This document shows, piece by piece, positions 24,797-35,000 of a stretch of DNA of 64,000 bases; position 1 is the stretch's first letter; each line of letters opens with the position of its first letter. The notes under the pieces were generated by a model, which ran no database searches, was not told the origin of the DNA, and saw only the letters and a program-made list of their open reading frames with translations. The position numbers and the translations under genes were made by a program. Location: positions 35,371-99,370 of the forward strand of contig JXTC01000433.1 in assembly GCA_002914845.1 (NCBI GenBank), read 5' to 3'. This DNA comes from Trema orientale (lineage: Eukaryota; Streptophyta; Magnoliopsida; Rosales; Cannabaceae).

Positions 24797-25084
24797 TCTC
24801 CCTCCCTCCCCCCGTTAAGGGCCTAGTGTCTTCACTAGGGGATCCAAATTCAATAGCCCACATATAACCCTTATGGGCAGGGTCCACATTCACTACGATT
24901 CCGATCTTTGGCAGCTTTCCAAGGCCTATACAGGTATGGACTGGGTCGGCTATGAATACCAAACGTAACACTACTGGCTTCACCCAAAAATGCTAGCTTG
25001 AAGGTACTTTTAGGCTTACGGACAACCACTTAAATACCCATGATCTTCCTATAGCGTACCCAATGTAGGACTTGGGGCGTTACA

Positions 25085-26430
25085 GACAACCTTCATCTAG
25101 AAATTCGTTGTCTACCTCCGTTGATCGATTCTGCTGACTACCCTTCATCCATCGATTTTGCCATTTTCGACATTTTGTGAGTTCTTTGAAGAATTAGGCA
25201 TTTCAATTGGGAATTGTCTGATGTTTTGTGCTTGATTAATATTTTTTTGGAGTTTTATTTTAATATGTTATTTTATGACATAGGTGCCTTTTTCTTTTAT
25301 CCTTTTGGCTTTTCAATAATATGAACTGATATAGTCTTATTCTCTTGTCTCTGGTTCTTAGGTATTATTTTGGATTCGGAGAAAAAAAGAGAAGAAGAAA
25401 AAAGAAGGGGGAGGGGCTTTTTATACTTTCTACGAAGTAAATTTTGTTATAATATGCTTAGGTGCATAAAGATTAGAGGTAATGGAGATGGATATTGGTA
25501 TTTGATGAAATATATAATTATATAAAAAAAAAAGATTTAGATTTTGAGGGATTTATCGGAAAGAAGAAAGAAAAAAAATAGAGAATAAATAGGGGAAGGA
25601 AAGGTTCCTAGGGGAGGAGAGTGAATCATAATGGAGTTTCTAAGTAAATTAATTAACTAACTGATATAGCACTTATTTACTATTTTCTGACTAAATTATA
25701 CCATATTATTTGTTATTAATATATTACTCTTTATAATCCAATGACATTAAATATACACCAGTAAAATCGTATATAAACTGGTAAATTAATGGTATACTAT
25801 GATAGATTAATTATATACATAGATAAATGAATTATATACATGGGTAAATTAATCATATTCTATAGTAAATAATTATATACACCGGTAAATGATTATATAC
25901 TCTAATTAATTAATTATATATATAGATATATTAATTATATACACTAATAAATGAATTATATACTGAGTAAGTGAATTATATAAACAAGTATATTAATTAT
26001 ATAATATGGTAAATCAATTATATATATGGATATGTCAAAATAACTTATATAAGGGTGTATTGATAAACTATAATCATTATAATTTAAAAAGGATGTAGAA
26101 GTCAACAAAATAAAATAGATATTTACAAACATATAGCTTAAAAAAGATACATGTGATGTAATTTTCTCAATTATCAACCCAAACCTGATCCACATCTTCT
26201 TGTGTCAACACAATCTGTGTTTTCTACTTTTTTCTTCACAAGATTTTATTGCTCATCTTTTAGACCAAATATATTCTGTACGATACATAAAATTCTACTA
26301 AGAATTTATAATATTATGATCTCAATCGTGTATTATAAATAATATTCATAACCATCGTGAATAATAAAATAAAATCTATCTAATGAATAAGAAAATTTAT
26401 TATACCACATTCATATGACTATAACACTCA
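25085..26430. other. Intergenic, AT-rich, with a degenerate ATTATATA minisatellite
   Basis: 25725-26040 holds a degenerate repeat of about 28-32 bp built on TGAATTATATACA(T/C) and AATTAATTATATA. 25085-25200 resembles the continuation of the leader-like sequence found at 22250-22383, which the 2.7-kb element interrupted. No gene is seen. Confidence 0.5.
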
Positions 26431-26452
26431 AGGTAAAAATCATTGCTTCAAT

Positions 26453-28797
26453 GGAGGTCTTTTCTCAATTAGGGGCAATGAAGTTTTGATCAAAGCATTA
26501 GTCCAATTGATACCCACTTATACCGTGAGTATTTTTAAGCTTCCTTTGACTTTATGTAGGGAGCTTGAATTTATGATTAGTAACTTTTGGTAGGGGGAGG
26601 GGGGAAGGGAAAGAGAATGACATTAAAATCCATTAGACTAGTTGGGATTTGTTATGCACACCAAAGCGTGATGGTGGGATGAGTTTTCGAGCTCTTAGTG
26701 ATTTCAACTAGGCAACGGTTAGTAAGCAGGCTTGGTGCTTCATCCAATTTCCAAATTCCCCCATGGATTGTGTTTTGAAAGTAAAGTATTTTTCTGGTAA
26801 CTATGTTCTTGATATATCTGTTAGTTCTTATGCATCTTTTACTTGGATAAGCCTTGTTTGGGGAATGGATCTAGTGAAATATAGTGTTCATTGGTGAATT
26901 CGTAATAGGGAGCCTGCTAGTCTGTGTAAAGATCCTTGGTTCCCGAACCAATTTTGTTTAGACCAATTACTCTTCTTGAACAGATTTTTGATTCTTTGAG
27001 AGAGTTTCTGACTTCAATCTGGGCAATCAGTAGAATGTAGATTTTTCAGAGTAAGTTTTTCTTCCTATTGATGTGAACCTTATAAAATGTATCCCACTTC
27101 GTTCTTTCCCAAGGGAAGATAAACTTATCTAGCATTATGAATCTATAGGTATTTACTCAGTTAAATCTGGTTATAGGCTAGCAAGATCTAATATTTATGA
27201 CACTTCCAGCTCCTCTTTTGGTTCTGATTTTCAATGGTGGAAGTTTTTATAGAAGATAAAATTGCCAGCAAATATCAAGATTTGTCTTTGGAGAGCTTTT
27301 CATAAAGCCCTTTCGTTGAGAGTTGCAAAGAAGAAATATTAATTGTCTCATGTTCTATCCTTGGTGTAAAGAAGCTGATGAGACCTCTCTCCATGCGTTT
27401 TGGTATTATCCTGCTATCTCTAGGGTTTGGGCCAATAGCTCTCTTTGGTTGAAATTGGTTAATTTTGTTGGTGTTAGTTTAGGTGGCCGATGCATTTTTG
27501 TTGCCAAATTTCTATCTCTTGATGAGTAGGGATGGCAACGGATCAGGTTCAGGGAAGGTCTGGCTGTCCCACCCCTATACCCGCTGGGAAAAACTAAACC
27601 CATACCTGTCCTATTTATCCGTTTAATTTGGCAGGGCGGGTTTGGATATTCCCTGCATGGATGAGCGGGTACCCATACCAGGTAAAAATTAAAAAAATAT
27701 ATTATTTAAATAATTTGAAAAATAAAAATAAATAAGAATTTAAAGAGAAAAAAATATAATGACAATATCATATGTTAAAATTAGTAATACTTCAATAATA
27801 CAACCTAATTTTTATATATACATATCTATTTATGTGTATTTTACATAAATTATATATATACCTAATATATATTTTTTATATATAATTAATCGGGTCAGGT
27901 ACGGGTCTAGTATGTGGGGCGGGTACCCCTGTACTCGTACCCAAATCGGGTTTTTCACTTAGTATCCATTCCCGCCTCGTTTATCTGAATAGTCGGGTAT
28001 TACCCGCCCCATTAGGGTCGGATACCCATATGTAAACTGGTTAGCAGGTAAAATTGCCTTTCCTATTGATAAGTTGGATATCTTTTGTAGTATTGTTTGA
28101 AGTATTTGGGGTGCCAGAAACAAGCTAATTTTCGAGAATTTATTGTTAATACATTCTCAAATTTTGGACTCTGCAAGTCGGATCTTGGCTAGCTTTATTC
28201 TAGAATGCATTGGCAGTAAGGTTCCTGCTCCAACTTTAGTTGGAGACAAATGTTGGGTTCCATATGGGATCGGCCAATTGCGGTTGAACACAGATGCCTC
28301 TTTTTGTGATAGAGTTGTTGGCTTTGGTGCGGTGGTATGAGAATATTTGGGTTAGGTGATTGCTTTCGCTTATGGCCGTTATAATGGTGCCATCTCTGTT
28401 CACCAAGCAGAGCTGATGGCTTTGACAAATGGTCTTTCTCTTGTGTCTTCTATGGGTCTTTTAGTATATTTTATTGAATGTGATGCTTTATCTGTTGTTT
28501 CAGATATTTCTTCTTGTTATCTGTTGTTTCAGACAGTTCTTATTGTGCTTTTGATTCGTGTGATGGTCTTTTAGTTGAAGATGTTGTTGTTTTGCTCTCA
28601 TGTGTTGAAGGTAGCATTTGCTATCATGTTCCTTATTCAAAGAACATGGTAGCCTACACTCTTGCTTCTGTGCATTTAAGTTCTCTTTCTGGTTGTTCAG
28701 GGATAGAGGTTGTTTTTCTCCTTTTTTAAGTGATGTTGTTAAAGCTGATTTGGCTTGATTAATAATATTCCCCAAAGAGGATCTTTTTTTTGAGGAA
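26453..28797 (+). mobile_element. 5'-truncated L1-type LINE remnant
   Basis: Flanked by an 18-bp duplication, AAAAATCATTGCTTCAAT (26435-26452 and 28798-28815). Translation shows the C-terminal end of an L1-type ORF2. The end of reverse transcriptase comes first (FKLPLTLCREL, KQAWCFIQFPN, LKVKYFSGN, 26500-26820). A zf-RVT-like zinc-binding region with SVKSGYRLA and KLPANIKICLWRAFHKA follows (27140-27330). An RNase H (RVT_3) region with RLNTDASF, VHQAELMALTNGLSLV and IECDALSVVSDI is at 28260-28510. Endonuclease and most of RT are missing, as expected of 5' truncation. Several stops and frameshifts interrupt it, and a hAT-like element is inserted at 27537. It is inactive. Confidence 0.85.
27537..28042. 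mobile_element. hAT-like non-autonomous element inserted in the LINE
   Basis: Starts TAGGGATGGCAACGGATC, the terminal wording of a very common plant hAT-type MITE, and carries repeated GCGGGTACCC / GGGTACC motifs at both sides of an AT-rich core. The LINE reading stops at its left end and resumes at about 28043. The expected mirror end (CCATCCCTA) is missing and no target duplication is seen, so the right end seems deleted. Confidence 0.65.
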
Positions 28798-28815
28798 AAA
28801 AATCATTGCTTCAAT

Positions 28816-29846
28816 TGGAACATCTTTTATTTATTCTTATATAGAGCACACTAAAAATGCAAAAGAACATTATTTTGTTTTTGGACAAAATATTCTACAG
28901 TCCCTAATTTTGCTGAGAGATTTACTTTACTTCTTCATATTTGAAATTTTACCTACACGTCCCAACTTTTACAAATGTGATATTGCTTTGCCTTAATATT
29001 TGCATATTTTGTGTCATTTTTCCCTAGTTAGTTTATAACATTAGAAATCTATATTTGTTGTCAGGGTAAAAATATGATTGATTATAATTAAGGTGGTTTT
29101 GCTTGATTTAATAGTATTTAGTGAGTATATAATTGAAAAAATTCTCTAAATTCTTTCTCTATTATTCTCTATTGTAATTGCAAAAATTCTCACAATTTCT
29201 AGGGTTTATGCAAATATTAAAAATACAAAATTTTTTATCAAATTTTTCGGTTTCAATATTTGACAAGTAAAAAAACTTCTTTTTCTAATATCATCTACAA
29301 ATTAGCGCAAGTTGGCACTACCTTTGTAAATGTTGGATTAAATTGACATCATATTTGTAAAGATTGGGGTACCTTGGTGATACCTTCAAACTTTATCAAT
29401 TGTGTCAACTCCATTTCAACCTGCGCCTATTGTTCCTAACCTTAACCATCAAAACACTATATTTATTCGAGTCAGTTTGTCGTCTCGTTACCTGAATTGT
29501 CACCCCTACAATAAGTTATTATTATCATTATCGTAAATTTGAGTTTTAATTTTTATTTATTTATTTTAAGTCAGCATGTTTTCTTAAAGTACTTAATACT
29601 TTTAATGATTCGGGTGACAAATAAATCCAATCCAATCTAATATAGATTGAATATCTAAATTATAATAGATTGGATTGAATTTAAAAATTAAAAATAGTCT
29701 TACAGTAAAATGACTGAATTTTGAGCTTGTCTTAAGTAAATATCATTGCAGTAAAATGATTGATATATTAATGTATATATCAAATGTAAAATATAATGTA
29801 CCTAGTACAAAATTTAATATATTCAGTAAAAAAGAAAAAAAAAAAA
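28816..29846. other. Intergenic, AT-rich
   Basis: No gene recognised. 29600-29700 contains AATCCAATCCAATCTAATAT with an inverted partner (ATAATAGATTGGATTGAATT), suggesting the edge of another small MITE that runs toward the assembly gap. Confidence 0.4.
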
Positions 29847-30334
29847 NNNNNNNNNNNNNNNNNNNNNNNNNNNNNNNNNNNNNNNNNNNNNNNNNNNNNN
29901 NNNNNNNNNNNNNNNNNNNNNNNNNNNNNNNNNNNNNNNNNNNNNNNNNNNNNNNNNNNNNNNNNNNNNNNNNNNNNNNNNNNNNNNNNNNNNNNNNNNN
30001 NNNNNNNNNNNNNNNNNNNNNNNNNNNNNNNNNNNNNNNNNNNNNNNNNNNNNNNNNNNNNNNNNNNNNNNNNNNNNNNNNNNNNNNNNNNNNNNNNNNN
30101 NNNNNNNNNNNNNNNNNNNNNNNNNNNNNNNNNNNNNNNNNNNNNNNNNNNNNNNNNNNNNNNNNNNNNNNNNNNNNNNNNNNNNNNNNNNNNNNNNNNN
30201 NNNNNNNNNNNNNNNNNNNNNNNNNNNNNNNNNNNNNNNNNNNNNNNNNNNNNNNNNNNNNNNNNNNNNNNNNNNNNNNNNNNNNNNNNNNNNNNNNNNN
30301 NNNNNNNNNNNNNNNNNNNNNNNNNNNNNNNNNN
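29847..30334. other. Assembly gap (488 Ns)
   Basis: Run of undetermined bases. The open frames crossing it are artefacts. Left of it is an A-rich run. Right of it is GC-richer sequence (30345-30470) ending in TTGTTGCATCTCTA, reminiscent of a hAT-type end. Confidence 0.99.
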
Positions 30335-31083
30335 CACATATAGAGTAGTCCATGGAATGGGCTAGGCCGCCCTTTTTCTTCAGTGGGTTGGCCTAGCTCG
30401 CGGCTTGCGATGGGCTTGCCCAAAATTAGCCGGGTTAAGTCGGACAGGTCATTGTTGCATCTCTAGTTGGTATATAAATAAATATACCATGTACAAATAT
30501 ACATATACTCAGATATTTGGAAAGGTAAAAATGGACATATATTAAAAATGAAGTGTAAAAAAAAACATATACTCTAATTTCCCAACTAAAAATCAAATTG
30601 GATTGGACCAGTTTTAGTTTGAAGTTTCAAAATCCAATAAATTGATCTTATTAGATCTAACGTGTATAAATATATATAAGAATATATTTTTAGTTGTATT
30701 ATTTTAGCCTAGTTCAAATTAAGATAACTTATTCAAAACATAACTTATATTTCAAATAATTTGTTTTATTCAAATTTCTTTCAGTGATTTGTGTATTAGC
30801 TATGTTCCAATTAAGGTTTATTTATTTATTTATTTTAAATCTATTTGTTTATGATTATGTCAATCTCTAAATTGTAACGTATGTATTGGTTAGGTTGAAA
30901 TTGAGATTGAGTTTATTTTCTCTATTGTTTATGATTATGAGATTGATATTCAATCTCTAAATTAAAACATATGTGTATGTTAGGTTGAAATTAAGGTTCT
31001 TTTTATGTATTGTTTATGCTTGTGGGATTATAATATTCAATCTTGAAATTAATTGATGTTTAAAACTGAAATCCAATTGGATG
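30335..31083. other. Intergenic with three diverged tandem units of about 100 bp
   Basis: 30790-31060 holds three copies of a segment containing TTTATGATTATG, TCAATCTCTAAATT and GTTAGGTTGAAATT(A/G)AG. The remainder is AT-rich with no gene. Confidence 0.55.
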
Positions 31084-31480
31084 CACTACTACAAAATCTA
31101 TGCCTTTGATTTGGATTAGTTTGTGCCAACTGATGCTCAGAGCTCATCCAATGAACTTAACATTTTAAGGGGGGGAGAAAAAAAAAAGAAAACTAAAACT
31201 TCTAATGAAGAGTCACATGTCGCATCTGACAACTTGAACAAAACAAGCTTTTAAGACGACAAATCGGTTTTAGTTAAACAGTATAACATCGGTATCGCTT
31301 TAAATAAACGACAGCAAGTCATGAAAACTAAAACGTGTTTTGGTTAAACAACGAAAGACGTTTTGCTTCTATCAAAAAAAAAAAAGAAGAAAAATGACGT
31401 TTGTAATAAACCGACATGTCGTTCTCCATAGCTTTATTAGTTATTTATTTATTATTATTATTGTTTCTTTTTGGAGGGTG
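31084..31480. mobile_element. CACTA-type transposon end (fragment)
   Basis: CACTACTACAAAAT at 31084 is the classic terminal repeat of plant CACTA (EnSpm) elements. It is followed by subterminal motifs seen in such elements: GACGACAAATCGGTTTTAGT, AACTAAAACGTGTTTTGGTT, GACGTTTTGCTTC, and GACGTTTGTAATAAACCGAC. The opposite end was not found, so this is a truncated or rearranged copy. It lies a few hundred bases upstream of the myotubularin gene. Confidence 0.6.
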
Positions 31481-31905
31481 TTATCAAAGCAGCTTAAGGC
31501 AAACGACAAATAATTCCGAGACAGGCAATTAGTTCCAACAACTACTCTCCTAGTCTTTCTACAAGTTTCTATCAACTAACATTCTTCCCCCTTTATATTT
31601 TTTCTTTTTTTCCAGAAATTTGGTGTGACAAACCCATTGCCCAAATTCGATAACTGACGAGAAAAAAAAAAATTGAAGATTAGAACATAATATAAATAAA
31701 ATAAAATAAAAAAGCTTATCTAAGTTGCAAGCCAAAAAATAAAAAGAAATAATACGAGTGGAAAATGACCTTTATGATTGGTTTATAATACAAGGATATG
31801 TGACGTGGCGCAATGGTAAGCATACCAGATCTCGCGTTGGAGCCGCTAAAGTAAAACTGGTTTGAACGGCAGAACAGGTAGGTAAGGGTAAGGGTAGAGA
31901 ACTGG

Positions 31906-32042
31906 TATATACTGGCGCTTGCATTCCACGACATCTCTCTCTCTCTCCTCCTTTCTTTGTCAGACTCGCTTTCTTTCCTTCTCTCTCCTATCTCTGTCTC
32001 GCTCACTGAGTTGGAGGCCTCTCCCGACTCGGTTTGCCGCAC
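31906..32042 (+). promoter_or_regulatory. Core promoter and 5' UTR of the myotubularin gene
   Basis: TATATA at 31906-31911 is followed about 25 bp later by a CT-rich initiator/Y-patch-like tract (31932-31985). That is the spacing expected for a plant TATA promoter. The leader would run from about 31937 to 32042. The start codon context is GCACATGGCC, favourable for plants. Confidence 0.6.
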
Positions 32043-35000
32043 ATGGCCGCCCCAAGGTCCCGCTCCGGCCGATCAACGCCGCTCAGAGACTCTTCCTCCG
32101 AGAAGCTGGACGGTGCTGGTAGCTGGGACGCCCTTGAATGGACCAAGATTGAGGTTTTTTCTCTTCTTCTTTTTCTATTTCTAGGGTTTCATAATCTCAA
32201 TCTCCGGTTTTGATTAATTGTGGTCGAAATTTATTAATTATTGCGCCATATATACATATATATATATATATACATATATATATGTATATATGTATATATG
32301 TGTATTTGTATTGGTTTTGTTGCAGCCTGTTTCCCGGTCCATTTCCCATATGAATTTGGAGTTTTTGCTTGAGGCCGAGCAAGTCATTGTGGAGGTAATC
32401 TTATAAAATTTTTCGTATCGAAATGCGTAGTTGTAGTTGTAGTTGATTTTGACGATTTTTCTTCGAATCTGTTTGACTATTTTTGTGATGAATTTCTTTG
32501 TGAACAATTTGGCACCAAAAATTGGAAGATAGAGGTTGTAGTTAAGGTACCAATGGAAAGTGAAGGTTAAAGAATCTTTTAGTTTTTGTACTGAATATTG
32601 ATAAAATGTAATTGACTAGGGCAAGAAGTAAGTTTTAAGAGCAGGTAGAAGGAGATAAGGAGTTACACATTAACCTACTTATCTTATTCTTAGAGCTGAT
32701 TACTGATTTTTCATGTTCTATTTACGCTCACTTGGGCGTTACGCCGAAATGATGGGAAAATTTAGAGTTGATTTATCTTAGTGGATAATTTAGAAAATTA
32801 GAAGAAATGCAATTTTTGGTTTTTGGTTCAGCTTTGTTTGTCAGGATAAGTCATGCAAAGTCGAAAGTTATTGAGAGCTGAAAAGCTGTGATGTTACAAT
32901 TCTTTTACCTAATTACAGAATCATTTGAGAACTGAAAATATAGTGATTGCAATAATAACGTTATCCCCTGTAAAGGTATCTTTTGCTTGGGTTTTTGTGA
33001 TATATTAACTATTTTTAGTTATTTATTTCTTTGTTTTAAGATTAAACAGTAAAATTTAAATTTGCTTTCAGGGTTATGGTGTTGTTCTTGTTAACACTGA
33101 CGAGGCAGGCACTTTGTTAGTAACCAATTATCGACTTCTTTTTCTAGTAAGTAATTTATGCAATATTTCCAGCTTAAATATCTTCTATCAAGTTATATGA
33201 GTCTTGACTGGGCTTTGTATGCGAAGTTAAATTCTGAAAATTTTGTTAAAGGGTATAGTGGGAGGACAAGGATAAAAAGAACATTCTGATAATTTTGTGC
33301 TTTATATTTTTGGCTTATGAAAATCATTTGAAGGAATTTAGAGTTGATTTCTTGGAACATAAAAGTTTCTTTTTATTTATTTATTTATTTTTTTTATTCT
33401 ATCAATACCTACAAGTTGAAATGTGTAGTTCAGATGGGGTATGAACTCAGAGCAAAGGCAAAAAAACTTGTGTATTATAGAAATGCAATCTTTTATGATT
33501 TTCTTATCTTATTATTCTGCTCTGCTGTAGCATTAAGTTGTAATGCAACGCCTAGATTCACGCTCACATACATGCCAGCACATGCCACACACACACGCAC
33601 ACACACATGCACACACGTGCGCGCGCACGCACACACCCACCCGCACCCACACCCACACCCACACTCACACCCACACCATCTTATATGAAAGAAGGAAAGA
33701 ACCCGTGAACATGAAGAGAGATTAGAGATCGAGATTAGAGGTCTCTACTCCTTTCCTGTTTATGTTTATTTGTATTTATATGTATGAGTACGTTATACAT
33801 GCACTTTCAAGTTGCTAGTAACAACTTTGAGATATTATCGGACAATGTTTTCACCTGGTTGTCTGACATTCTCTTGCGTAATGCATGCTTTAGTTTTCAT
33901 AGATTATCAGCCCTCTAGTTTGTAGGAACTGAAAGAGAACTCGATCGTTTTGTGCTGTATCAACTCAAATTTACTGAATATGATACTTCTCCTGTGCTTC
34001 TTTTTGGTGTGTGTTTTTCTTTTATTGTTTATTTTTTTGAGTAACTTTTTTTTTTTATTTCATTTTTTTCAAAGAGTGAGGGAACCAGGAATATCATTAC
34101 CCTTGGTACCATACCACTCATGACAATTGAGAAGTTCACCAAACTGGTACGTTTTTAATATTCATACTTTCTTTGTTTATTTATTTTTCTATTTTCTGGT
34201 TCTCTGTTTTATTTGGTGAGTTAAAGAAGGAAATGATTCTGTGCTCGGGTTGTGGATAACATGTTCCAACTTGCATTTAGGAACTATGTTTTCATGTACA
34301 TATATACATATATATATATACACATATATATGGGAGCTAGTACAATAGGTATTTTTTTATTCACTATCGGTAGGTACATCAATATCAATTTTTGACCGTT
34401 AGATTGAAATCTAACGGTTATAAATATAAATGCTATCATTTAATTCTAGGTATTTTTTTTATTCACTGTCGGTAGGTATATCAATATCAATTTTGACCGT
34501 TAGATTTCAATCTAACGGTTCTAAATATTAAATGGTGTGATTTAAATGGTAGCATTTTGTTCTGGGGTAAGTCCCTAAATGGTAGTAAAATTGAATTAAA
34601 TATGTGATTAATTTTATTAATTAAATCAGATTAAAATAGAAGAAAAACAGAGCTATACTAGAGGTATTTTAGGGGTTAGCAAGTAGAATATTTATCTATA
34701 TCCTGAATACGTTTAAAGGATTCTAGATGAAGGATTGAGTTATGCAAAATAGAAGAGTTTTGATCATTGTTTACATGCAAAAACACCAAGCTCAAAACCA
34801 GGTAGTATTTTGGTATTGATCCATGGTTTTTCAGCTGAAACCAGCCAGCTATTAGCAGCCTATTTAATCCTAAGAGAATTTGTTGGATCATAAGGAATTG
34901 TTTAGCAAATATAAGAGGATTTAGCAGCTGGTATTGTGTAAATACCAGCTGCAGCTTCTGTTTTTCTAAAAACCAGAGGAGACAAACTCGCCACTTGGCA

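Larger units (their letters stand above)
22384..25084. mobile_element. 2.7-kb element with about 120-bp terminal inverted repeats
   Basis: The left end (22384-22506) starts TGTAACGCCCCAAGTC. The right end (about 24966-25084) is its inverted copy, ending GACTTGGGGCGTTACA, and both carry TACCTTCAAGCTAGCA / TGCTAGCTTGAAGGTA. An additional right-type copy lies at 24683-24796. A possible 5-bp duplication with one mismatch (GATAA/GACAA) flanks the element. The interior has no transposase frame; it contains a minisatellite and intron-like motifs such as GAACGAG|GTAAGT near 23532. The family is uncertain: a Mutator-like or foldback element is the best guess, and a rearranged LTR derivative is possible because TGTAAC..GTTACA also ends many plant LTRs. 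Confidence 0.7.

Noticed and set aside
24741-24983. 80-codon minus-strand frame
   Set aside because: Lies across the right terminal repeats of the 2.7-kb inverted-repeat element; no family match.
29743-30423. Long open frames on both strands across 29847-30334
   Set aside because: They run through undetermined bases of an assembly gap and carry no protein signal.
31800-31890. TGGCGCAATGGTAAGC and GGTTTGAACGGC as a possible tRNA gene or SINE just before the myotubularin promoter
   Set aside because: Box-like words are present, but acceptor and T stems do not pair and no element edges are visible.
33344-33725. His/Thr-rich open frames
   Set aside because: Produced by the CA/CCCACA microsatellite in myotubularin intron 3; no start context or family match.
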